64,000 nt of DNA from Crambe crambe (taxonomy: Eukaryota; Porifera; Demospongiae; Poecilosclerida; Crambeidae). Under the pieces are notes generated by a model. It saw nothing but the letters and a program-made list of their open reading frames with translations, was not told the DNA's origin and searched no databases. Location of the stretch: NCBI GenBank assembly GCA_963924555.1, contig OZ004593.1:6010480-6074479 (forward strand). The letters are read 5' to 3'. The position numbers and the translations under genes were made by a program. Numbering within the stretch: position 1 is the stretch's first letter; every line of letters starts with the position of its first letter. Shown here one piece after another: positions 48,603 through 61,500 of the stretch.

Positions 48603-49073
48603 AAGGGATAAGTAGCTAACATATAACATCATCAAAACCATAATTATGTCAACAGTCATTTATTTTCATGATTCTCGATTTTCATGTGTAAGCTTATCAC
48701 ACAATCAATTACATATTGTAATTCCACCTTAATACTGTACAAGAAGAAGCTGTGAAAACAGAGTTACATCCATTCATCATTAACTATCTAACAGCTCTAT
48801 GACAGAATTAACTAACAGTACACAATATTATCGTGATAGGGTTCTGGGGGAGAGGGATTCCATGCTGTAACTGCTTAAAATGTTATTTTAATCAGTGTAT
48901 TAGTAATTATCACTGTATTCTCATCAGTATATTCTAGTAAATCTATGTGTTTTCATAGAGCTACAATTATAATATCAGGAAGATTTCTTGGTTATAAATA
49001 ATACTAATCCAACAATGATATGAATTATTATAAAACAGTTGGTAATCATTATTAATAGCTAACTTCATTACTA
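48603..49073. other. Interval between L15 and the convergent synthetase gene
   Basis: Only 471 bases separate the L15 stop from the synthetase stop codon (49074-49076) on the other strand, so the two genes converge. The sequence is the original of the flank copied at 34379-34840 and 44967-45535. No gene is seen. Confidence 0.6.
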
Positions 49074-52000
49074 TCACTCAGCTGCAGCCAAGTTCTTGAA
49101 ACCATCCAAGGCTCTCTTGAGGTTTCCTTTCTCCAGCTCCAACGTTTCAAGCTTCTCTTTATTCGCATCTCGAATCTCCACAGGGACCTGCATACAATTA
49201 AAATAACAGTACACATTAAAGATACAATCTCTTCTGGTAGCTATTCAATCCCATAGTCACTGTAGACAGGTTTAGTGGCTAAAAATAGTGGACCTCTTGA
49301 TGTGGACACTTTGCATTGACATAGGAAGATGATTCTGTTTAGGGGGCCCCAAATGGTTATTTGCTTGCTGATTCAGTTGTTTACATGAAAAAATTTAGGG
49401 GGCCCTGGCACCTGCCATTCCTACGCTAGTGTTTTGAGACTAGACAAGGTATACCAACGAGACACAAGACAGTGCACACTCCACAGTTTTAGCCATGATA
49501 CATCGATGAGTTCACCTTTTCTTCGTAGTTTTCGATGCTCATGCCCTTCTTGATCTTGGCAATCTGTCCGTCCAGTTTTTCAATCTTTTCATCCAGCCGC
49601 ACTATCTCCTTCTCCGCATCCACCAATCCACGCAGCATGAGGTGCACTTCACAGCTCGCCCCCACGGTTGTCATAGTGCAGCCACCAGGGACAGGTTCAG
49701 AGGTCAACATGTGGATCCTAGACAAAGGGTACAACCAATCTTATGGTTCATACTTGGTGGTGCAGTGGACCCTCCTAATAATGGACACACTTGGGACCCA
49801 GTTGTTGTTTTTTTTTGTTGTTTTTTTGTTGTTTTTTTGTCCTTTGTAGAGAGGTTGTCCTCTTTTGGAGTGCATTATACACACCTCTTTACAAAGGACA
49901 AAAAAACCTCTTATTGAGAGGTTTGTCCTCTTTCGGAGTGTCCTTTACTGGAGGTTCCAAGTAAACAAGACAGGAAACCTCTGGGTCAGTGGGTACAGTT
50001 GCTACATAATAATATATTATACGCTGTATATGTACCTAATACTGTAAACCCAGAAACATTAACAAGGACGATGATGAACAGACATAATTATGCTCATTGA
50101 AATAACCATATGCACTTACTTGCTACATTGACTCAGAGTAGTTGTGGCATCAATAAACTCTTTCAAAATATCTGCCGATTCAGCAGTCTTGCACACAAGA
50201 TACACTGAAATAAAAAATGGCTTAGGCTAAGTATCGTATTATTCTAATGGTGCGTATACCTTCAGGCCGTGCTTTGGGGGGCAAGTAGTCTTGCCACATG
50301 GAGCGAATGGTCCTGACCACTTCTTGCATGAGCTTGATGCGTTGATCCAGTGCCTCATTACGGAAAGGAAGCTGTGCATTATTAAGAAAGAACATGTCAG
50401 ACATAGAAATTTTGGTCTGATAAGAGCTTGATGTGTTGATCCAGCACCTTGTTATGGATGCATTGTAAGAAAGACTATGACAGAACATGTCCAGACAGAC
50501 ATTATTATCTAGAAATAGGTGGGAAAAAGTCCTGTTACTGTAAGCTCTGCTATGATTCATATGTATTTCATAATTAGCACTAATAGGGAATTCTTATGAA
50601 TGATTATCAAATGATTTCAGAGAAAAAACAACAAACTCACATGTACTTACAACACAAAACAAACATAACATCAGGGGATTCAGTAGCCATAGGATTATAA
50701 CATAACATCCAGGGGTTTGGCAACCATAGCCTTATAACATAACATCCGGGGGTTTAGCAACCATAGCCTTATAACATAACATCCGGGGGTTTGGCAACCA
50801 TAGCCTTATAACATAACATCCGGGGGTTTGGCAACCATAGCCTTATAACATAACATCCGGGGGTTTGGCAACCATAGCCTTATAACATAACATCCGGGGG
50901 TTTGGTAACCATAGTATTATAGTACCAATTTGGGACCTTTTCAGGGTAGCCAGCCACTGAAACTGATTGGATGTCCTCTCCTGGCCTGCGGGGGAGACGC
51001 TGGAAGAGCTCTTCTGAGAGGAACGGCATGAAGGGACTGATGAGACGCAGAGCAGTGTCCAGGCAGGTATACCTTCAGAGGTGCAGTCAAGGAAGAGAAC
51101 ATAAGAACATAAAGACCCTCTATTCTACAACCTCTCCACCAAAAAAGGAGGGTTTGTTTATCAAAAGTTTAAACTTATGTCCATGTTCTAACTTATGTAC
51201 CACATAAACTGAAGTCTATTTGCATTCACCTTGGCCCTTGATCATTCACTATAACTGCCATAACCTTCTAGATTGTTAACCAAATTTCAAATTGCAGACA
51301 CCAGCAGAGAGAGTGGATAATCAGCTCTCTGTTGATGCATTAAACTAGGAGAATAGAGAGAGTTATAGTGAATGATCAAGGGGCAAGGTGAATGCAAATA
51401 GACTTTGTCTTGGTACATGTTGACATAAACTATAACTGATCAAAAATGTCACTATAGATCTGCTAAGCTGGAGCAGTCATATACAATTCTATAGTATAAT
51501 ATAGGTGGTTTTTTCTAAATGATGCACACCTACTGGCTACTTGTATTTACAACCAGAGGATACAGTACATTACGTGAGACAGCCTTGGCCAGTTCATCTT
51601 CTCCATACACGATAGGCTTGAGGGACTCAAAGTACACATCACACAGCTCGTAGAGCCAGAAGTTATAGAGGGCTGTGGTGGCCACCGGGAAGTCGTAGTC
51701 TTGGAACCCTCTGTTAGTGTCCTGGACAGCCACAGACAGTCGACTCAAGATCCAGTTGTCCATCACTGTCTCCTTTCCACACACCTGTACCCATAGACAA
51801 CAAAATCCAACAATCATAAGGGGATCGAATGTGGGAAATTTTTTGGTGGGGAAAGCAATTTCTAATATGAATCTAATTAATGGAACATAATTATTGCTAA
51901 TCCATATTTTTAAAGGGGGGGGGAGGGCTAGGGCTAGCCCAATATTCAAAGCAGCTCTTTACATATAGCCATAATGACAATATCCAAGTTCAAAGCTCAC

Positions 52001-52530
52001 GTTCAAAGATTTGCTTTCCCCATAGTAGTAGGGAACTTAAATTTGCATAACTCAAACAAGGAATCGGTTGTGTTCCAAAATTGAACACAACATCTTAGAG
52101 AGTATAAGAATAACATAATTCACATAATTGCCCCCCCCCCCCCCTTAAAATATTGGTGTGCTCTAATTAGGAATAAATTCTTCATGGACTTTGCATAAAT
52201 TTATTTATCTGTATTATGATTCACACTTTCAAAAAAATGATGAAAAGTTTATCCCGAAATCTCCCACTCTACAGTACCTTATTGGTAGCATTAGGTTCGA
52301 AGTTGTCTCCAAGAGCGATGAAGGAGAACTTCATAGCATTCCATATCTTGTTGCAGAAGTGTCTGTAGCCGACCACCCTCTTCACGTCAAGGTTGATGTC
52401 ACGCCCCTGGGCTGTGTACGCACAAAGTGCAAAGCGCATGGCATCTGTTCCACACTCGGGAATCCCTTCAGGATAGTCAGCTTTCTGGTAGTATAGTGTA
52501 TACATTATGTATTTATTCAGAAAGTCAGCT

Positions 52531-52591
<61 letters not shown>

Positions 52592-55500
52592 GTAATGGTC
52601 TTATGTAGTGTGTGGATGTTTCACGTACCTGACCCTCCTTGGCTCTCTTGACCTCCTTAGGATCTAGATTGCTGTTGTCAAGACGACTCTGAAGACCCTG
52701 AGGGTAGTAGAATTGAATGAATCAACAAACGAACCTCTAAAAGCAGAGATCATGAAACCATGAACCATGGGAGACCAGGAAATGTATTCCTGGTTTTTAT
52801 TGACTCACCTCTAAAGTGATCCCCTGCACCACGTCCAGAGGATCGATGACATTCCCGAGGGACTTGCTCATTTTCCTGCCGTGAGCATCCCTGACCATAG
52901 CATGGAGGTACACCTCGGGAAAGGGAAGCTTTCCAAGAAGTTTCTGCCCGAAAAACACCATCCGAGCCACCCAAAAGAAGAGGATGTCGTGACCTGTCTC
53001 CAGCAGAGCATTTGGGTAAAATACCTCCAGGTCTTCAGTCTGCAGCAGATTTCATAATAATGCACAATGAAATCCTATGGCCATCTATTATTATCCCTGC
53101 TCTATAACCAATGCACCTTATTGGGCCACCCAAAGATAGAAAATGGGAAGAGGCCAGATGAGAACCATGTATCCAATACATCTTCATCTAAATAACAATA
53201 ATAACAACAATAACATGACATTGCAGCTTACATATGCATGCATGTACCTTGTTCAAGTTTAATCTTCTCTTTTGGGATGTTGAACTTCTTTGATGCTTTG
53301 TCCAGGGCCTCCTCTTCAGTGCGTCCACTCACCCAGAACTCACCTTCTTTAGGCTACAGAGGAGTGAATACAGAGTATGAAAAGAATAATTCTTTTTCCC
53401 CCCTTCATTTCCTTTGTGTTTTCTATTTTATCTTTAACAGTAACTTGGTAAGGGGTCTCCCAATTACGATGCTAGTGCTATATACAAAAGACATGATTTA
53501 TATATTATCAGGGTCCTACCCACAACTGGTCACCATCGACCACTCAAGCCACATATTTCGGACTCCAATAGTTTACCCTCTAGGTCTTAGTGTTTGTCAG
53601 CTCTTCGATAATCACGTTTTTAAATACTTTCTCCCGTGCCATAATCCCAAATGGTCAGCACACAGCTAAGCCTGCTAAACCTGCTAAGTACAATAGAGCT
53701 ACGGGTAACAAGAGTACAAAATAGAATGCTCAGAGGTCTCAGCTATAGTCACTATAAAAGTAGCATTGATTAAAACACTATACATTGAACTTGAATGGAG
53801 TTGATATACTGTTTCACATCACTCTGCCTCTGTTCACTGGCAGTCCTTATCCAGTCACAAGGTAAGACATAGGTCCAGCACTTGAAACGAGGCAGTAATA
53901 ATGTTATGGCACAAACATGGCTGAGGACTGCTACTCCTGTTGATCAATATACTATGTCACATCCACTTGCCAGTCACAAAGTATACATGAATACTGGTCC
54001 AGCACTGTAATAATGTTATGGCACACATAATTCCATAGCTGAGGAATAATTGTTATTATTATTGTTATTTCATGTTGCAGACTCAGTTCTTCCTGATGGC
54101 TATTCCATCACCATTGCTGAATCTCCATCCGTGAATGGATCATCTGTTCATGGAAGATGTTCATCGTCTTCCTGCTTGCAGCCAGCCACTAGCGTTCTCT
54201 TTGATGGGCACATCCCCACACTCACTGGACTAGATGGTGACATGTGGGCAAGTCAACTACTCACGTTACGCTCCACAAAACCTTTCCTGATAACCTTTAA
54301 CCTCGCCAGCCAGCAAGCCACCTGAGTGGGGCGTGGCAGCCGACAGGATCGCTCTCATCGGCATCACCCCTCCATCGTCAACCAATATGCATCTTGGATC
54401 CATTAGCACAATCCCGTCCTCCTGTGTCTCTTTAGTGAGGGTATGTGCTCCCCTTACTGCTTCCTTGCCAAGGCTAATACTTCGATGTGACGTGGCCTCA
54501 GGCTCTAACTGGGTACACCTTGCAGAGGTGACTCTTCACATAAGCAGTTCCTCCTGTCCACCTTCAGAGGTCCTCACTCCACCCACAACCCAACCTATGA
54601 CTCCACCCACAACTCAACCTATGACTCCACCCACAAATCTATTGTCCACAACAACCAGTTGAGTGCAGGCTCAGTGTAGCAAACCTTTCAATCATAATAG
54701 TGTCATAATTATGCATGTGCAGTAAGGGGTTAAGCAATCAGTAGGGATTCCTATATATGTCTGTGGTAGAAAATTTTTAAAACTTGTAATAATTACTAAA
54801 ATATGCACTTATTCAACACTTATTGCTAGCATAATTCACACTTATAACGTTTTCTCGAAGTCATAATGCTGATAGCATAAAGAACACTTTCTTGCTGGCT
54901 CCACCTCCAAGGCTATCCATTAATTCGATCCTGCCGGTGGATATAGATGGCATGTGCTAAATATTAATCACACGTTGAATTGATGATCCTTACCAGCTGA
55001 GGTTACAGACTAGGCAGGCTCATTACAGCAGGGCATTGAACTCAATGAAGCTCTAGTTATAGAATGAATAGGATAAAAAAAAAATGTATTGATTTTCACA
55101 TTTTGAGGAGCTCCACAGCAGAGATAAGCTCACAAGCTGACCAATTAATTTTAGAAAGAACTTCTTACAGTATGTGTACATAACACAGCTAAAGAAACCT
55201 TCATCTTCATTATGACTCATCTTCTGCCAGCTATGCAGTCAAGTTACATAAGCATTTCTTTCCTTTTTTCCCCCTCAGGATACACTTCAACCACAAGCTC
55301 CACTCAGTGCGAGACAACATGTCCTTCCTGTCCCAACACTACTTGTGTCTTGTCAATTGTCATTGCCATCATCCCAACAGCTCTACTGGCCACAGTCATC
55401 TTTGTGGTGGTGCAGGTTGTGATCTGCAAGTGCCATCCAAAGTTCAGACCTGGAGGGACTGAGATGGGAGCCTCAGCAGGAGGGGAGGGGCAGGAGCATG

Positions 55501-58500
55501 AAGTGATGGGTGGGGACGAGAAAGGCGTGGCAGGTGGGGAGCCCCGAGGGGAAACATGTGAACAGATGGAGATGACACAGGGGGAGTACGAACCGGTGAA
55601 TACAAACGTGGCCAACAGATACACAACAACCATTGAAGTCAAAGAAAACAAAGCTTACAGTGGCTCCACCAAAGTGATTTAACTCTCTGTTTCCAATAGT
55701 GGATATGACATGTTGATAAAGACAGTGATTCAGTGACATTATGACACTGATTAATGATAATAATCATTACTTTTGGGGATAAAGACTACGTAACTTCCAT
55801 TGTCAGTATATACGAAAACTAGTGTCACATTATCATTCCCACTAACACAATTCTATATCAAAACTTCATACACAGTGCACCTCATAATAATAATGATAAT
55901 ATTTTATTTTAGTAAGATAAATGCTTAGAGGATGTTATAAGCATTTGATTGGAGACCTACATAGTAGTATGTGGGGAGGTCCCTGCCTTGATTAGAGACC
56001 TACATAGTATGTGGGGTTGTCCCTGCCTTGATTGGAGGCCTACATGTACGTATGGGGGGGGGGGGGGGGGGGGGGCTCAGATGTGGATATATGATGTAAA
56101 AAATAGTAATAAATAATCCAGTGAAAATTGTCTTATTTGGAAATACAAACTCGATACTCATTTAATTATTAACCTCTACCCAACCAGGCCCTGGGTATGA
56201 CTTTACATCCTGCATGCTCTGCACTAGTGTGGCTGCACTCTCTCGTTTCTGTTGCTGCACCAACTGACTAGAAGAGTTGCAAGATGAAGAAGGCCGAGTC
56301 TCTGTCCACACTGTTCATACTATCACAGGTGTTAGTTGCAGTACAGTCTCAAGGTGAGAAGTCTTTTAGGGTAATAAACCGCTATCTTATAGAATTAGTT
56401 AATGCTAAGGATATATATTTTGGGATATAATAAACCTTGCTAATGCAGCCCTTCCACCAAGGACTAATGATATATATTCTAACAATATATATTATTACTA
56501 GGGCAATGTACAATATTTGAGTCACAGCGAGCAAGCAAGCAAGTATATCCTATAGGCTTGCTGATATATAGATTTTCGAGGCTCAAAGTTGAGCATGCGC
56601 ACTCAGCATTTTGCAAGATTCCATAAAAAAGCGATGTACAGAGGTTTGCACGGTTCTTGCACCTCATTGATATGGGAAGCGCCACGCGCATGCTCATTAT
56701 AATTCCATAGCAATGACTTCTTGTGAGCCTACTCGTTGCAGTGCTTACCGTGAGGACCTTCGTTGGCGAATTGTGTGGCAGACAGAAGCTCTTTACTATA
56801 CTAGTGAACCTTGTCCAGCTACACTATCACAAGAAGTCATCATTCTATATTATATCGCCATGGAATTTACACGCATGTGGTGGCGCTTTCCATCAATAAA
56901 GGTGCAAGAACCGTGCAAACCTCTGTAGAAATCAATCAAGCAATTACAATTGGAGCATGCGCATAAATGCACCCGCAGGGCGCTACTATTTTATTTTATT
57001 GCAGCGAGCGAGCTCAGCCAGCGAGCTGACTCTCAGGTCATGACTCATTGAAATTGTAAAATATATATATATATATATATATATATCTAGGTCTACACTC
57101 TTCTGTGCTGATAGCTATTCATTTATGCTTTCAACTCCTTAGAAGATTTTGATGCAAGTTTTAAATCTAAGTGGCAGGCAGCTGCATACATAGAAAACTG
57201 TAATGCTTACCTCAAAGCACTTAGATAAGCCTAGTGCCTACAAGCCGCTTAGATAAGCCTTGTGCCTGCTGCCCAAAAAGGCTGTAGAAATGTTGAGCTG
57301 ATAGTTCATTTATGCAGGCAGCTGCATGCATAGAAAGAAAGCACTTAGATATGTCTATATAGTGCCTACAATCCGCCTAGCCCTACTATCCACCATGCTA
57401 TAAACAAAGCGATGTAGAAATCAATCAAGCAATTACAACTGGAGCATGCGCATAAATGCACGCGAGGCATTTTGGAGTGTAGACCTAGATAAAATAATAT
57501 ATATTGTATATATTTAAAATTTCAATGAGTGCATGACCTGAGAGTCAGCTCGCTCGCTGCAATTAAATGAGGTTAACCCTGCAATTAGGACGCTATTGCT
57601 TCCATTGCAGAGAGTAAATTCCTCTAATTATTGCAAGTAGCCATTGATCCAATCAACACAAAAAAAACTGTACAGAAGTTTTAGAAATGGCTGATCCATT
57701 CTTTTGTTAATCTTTCTTCCCTATTTGTAGTTTATCCTGCCAACTACACCTTACCAACTGAGGTCGAATCGATCAATGGCTCATCATCCCCTACAGGGTG
57801 CAGACGAGCATCAGACAACGACCACATGTACTGCCTCCAAACCACCTCCGGTGTCCTCTTCGACGGGAACATCCCCACATTAACAGGACTGGATGGCAAT
57901 ACGTGGGCCAATCAACTGCTCACAATACATACAAGAAATCCTTCAATGAAAATGGTTTTTGATTTCAGCGATACGCCAGGTTACACTGGAATACAAAGAG
58001 TAGAAGTGGTAATATTCAACTGTCAGCGTTGGAACATATCAGTCAACAGAATCAGACTCCTTGGAGCAAGATCCACTACTACAAACACGATGGATATTAT
58101 CGGCATAACTAAAATCGATTCCAGTATCACATCCTGCAACTCACCCGTCAGGATCTGCATGCGTCACATATCGTCTCTGCCGGTGTTGACTCTGCAATTT
58201 GAACTCACTCCGGGGTCGAGCTGGGTGCATCTTGCAGAGGTATCCTTTTATGGAAGTGGTTCGACCTGCTCGTCTGCTGCTCCCACACACCACCAAACCA
58301 CTGAAGCTCCATTTGAGGAGATCAGAACTCATACAAGTAAGGACAACATCTGCTAGTGACCTGCCTGTTAAGAGTGGGAAGGCCCTTCCAAATAAAGACA
58401 GCACTTGCTAGACTCGGGCTAACTGCCCACAAGAACCAGGATAACTGAGGCCCTTCCACATGCCACAATTATACCATTCTCATTTTTATAAGTATATGCA

Positions 58501-61500
58501 TATATGAACATAGGTACTCCACTAGTTGATCGGATGACCACGCCCCCTAATACCCTCCTCAGAGACACGGACAAGAGTTCCTCCTGCACCATTTCCACTA
58601 TTATACCAGCATGTGCCATCACAGCCTTCCTCACAGCTCTACTGGCCACAGTCATCTTTGTGGTGGTGCAGGTCGTCATCTGCAAGTGCCACCCTAAACT
58701 GAAACGTGGAGGGGCGGAAATGGGAACCTCTGTTGGTACGGTATTACACGGAGAAGGACATTATGAAGTGGCAGAGGGCGAGGGCTGGACCAATGCTGTA
58801 GCTGTGGGAATCGAGGAGCCGGGGGCAAACGCAGAACATATCTACGCAGAACCCACACAAGAGAACATGACGAACCTCCAACTGAAGCAAAATGAAGCAT
58901 ATGCCACTATTAGATGATGCATTCATCTCCCACTAACACAACACGTACCAAAACTTTATACACAGTGCACCTCAGAACAATAATAATAATAATAATAATA
59001 CTATTCGAATAATATAATTAACTTATTAGTAAGCTTTGAATTGAAGCATACACCCCAACAGGTAGTTTAGAGCAACCTAATAATCAGGTTATTATAGCAT
59101 CATCAGAGGAAGGAAATGACATATCATATGCTATAAATTGTAATGACAGAATCGAAAGCACACACCCATCTTGAACCATCTTGAAAAATCGTAATTATTA
59201 TTGTCTTGTCAAATTATCTCTTTAAGAGTGTTGGAAACAATTAGCTTTTTTTTCTCTAATACTGACTTCACTTGTTATAATTGTTCCCTTATAAGGACAT
59301 TCAAACTGACCAATCACGTACATCCGTTCATAGACTGGTACCACCCATGTTCATGCTTAGCTAGTAGGTACTCAACACATGGTGACACTTTATCACAGTT
59401 GAGAAGTGAAGAGCAAAGAATCATAGAAGTGAAGTGATGAATCTAGCACTTTGTTTGGTTCTAGTAAGCAGTTTTGTATCACTGGGAAATGGAGAGACAC
59501 CAGCTAACAACCCAACTACAGGTACGTAAGTCTTCAATAATATTCTGTGGGAATAACGGACCTACTTTCACCTCAGGACACCCTTTCACAATTCCCAGTG
59601 GTAGCTATGTAATTGCTCAAGTTACAAATCAGTGCCACATTAATTAATGCAGAGTGTGTTATGGCCATCTTGACTTCAAGTGCCTTAATCCCACCTCAAT
59701 GGCCTTCCTCTCTGATGCTTTGCCTTTTATGGCCCCTCCACTTCCCTTCAATAATAAATAATACGGATGTACAAAATCTATCTTAATTTTTTTTCCAGTA
59801 CCACCACGAAACGGACTATATTTTGAGTTGATGGGGAGAGTTTATCTGAATGGCAGCTGTGTGGAGATCACAGATATTGGAAGAGATAGAAACACAGGTC
59901 TGGTCTGCATCACTACGAACGTGAACACTGACTGCTGCAGGTCCCAGCGCAAGGGTGAATGGTTGTACTTCGACGGAGATTCATTTGTGACAGCACACAG
60001 AAACAACTTTACTCGGAGTCGGAGATCTCAAAGAGTCATTTTGACACGAAGGGATAACTCCACCAGTCCAAGAGGTGTCTTTATCTGCAGAGTTCCTGAC
60101 ATGAGCAATCAGACTCATACTGCTACCATTTATATAACACACAGTAAGCAAGAGTGTCCAATGAAAATAGAATCTCGTGAATTAGCAATTTCCCTGGGAT
60201 GATTTCCCTCTGTCATGTATGCACACACTATCATCACAATCCCCAAGGCTACAGTGTCCGTGCCAGCTGTGATTTGCCCAAGCTCTCACTTGCAGTGTTT
60301 ATCCCTAGGTTCACCTCAAAGCACTACAACATCCCAGCCAGTGCTGACAACCACAAAGCTCTACACCACTTCCTATTCTCCAGAAACCATGGCAGATTAC
60401 GACGATGAAACCATAAACCTTGAAACCCCAGAACACACTATCATGCAATCTCCCATCACTCCATATTTAGACAATGAATATACACCTACTGCTCCCACTG
60501 TGTGTTTCACTAACACGTTAAAACACATCATTTCCACAGCAAAAACCGCCTACAGGCACACCAGCCATGCAACTAGTGGTACTGCACCTGTTGCTACTGA
60601 TGGAATCAGGACTTCATCTGTTACCATGCCGACAGTCATGGATTTGCCTAGTGATGGAATTGGGACTACATCCATTGCCAAGCCTAAAGTAGTCATGACT
60701 AGTGATGGAATCAGGACTACATCCGTTGCCAAGCCTACAGTAGTCATGGTTAGTGATGGAATTGGGACTATACCCTGGACTCCACAAGGTACTACTAACA
60801 CACTTCAGGGGATCATGGTTACAAAACTCATACCCAGATTACCCTCTTGGGGGCTTAACCTGGCCCTTAGGACCCCTAGCCCTAGCCATACTCCATAATA
60901 CGACATAGAGAACTTCCCGGTCAAATTTATCATGTCCTCAATTACCATTACTGTATTACTGCTTATTGCTTAGAACATTTATTTCAACTTCGTTTTGGAG
61001 GCATATCTGACTGCATGCAGTGGAGGGAAACTGAGGCAACCCTGAAGCTTGATGACATCACCGCTCAACTCACTCAAGGAATACACGCAATATGCAGCTG
61101 CCCGTTTACAACAGACAAAATATCACAGGCACAATTCCTATGTTTCGCAAACTCGCCCAATCAAGTCACTTACAGGGCCAAATTTATCGCCATGTCTCAA
61201 ACAGAAGGAAACATGGTGATCCAATGGATAGAGGAATGGGTTACATCCACTCCATCGGTACCAATACAAGGAATGCAACTGAGCATTGATGGTGCCTGCA
61301 GCGTGAAACTCAAAACTTTCAATGACGGAGAGTGCCAAGTTAAAAATGATATCAATTTGAGTGTTGCATTGGGGGCTGCATTGGGAAGCATTGTGGCCGT
61401 GACACTCCTACTCGCTACCTTTATCGTTGGAGTGGTCATCAAATGCAAGAAAGTTAAAAAGTAAGCAATTAAAAACCATCCCTGATTCAAGATTCGAGTT

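Noticed and set aside
50664-50922. Possible CRISPR-like array
   Set aside because: The 37-bp units are contiguous without spacers, lie in a eukaryotic intron, and no cas-like gene is near.
53238-53669. Open frame of 143 aa on the + strand
   Set aside because: It overlaps a synthetase exon on the other strand and continues into the intron; it is a chance frame.
56713-56928. Open frame of 71 aa in the L17 intron
   Set aside because: It lies within an inverted-repeat element and shows no homology to anything I recognise.
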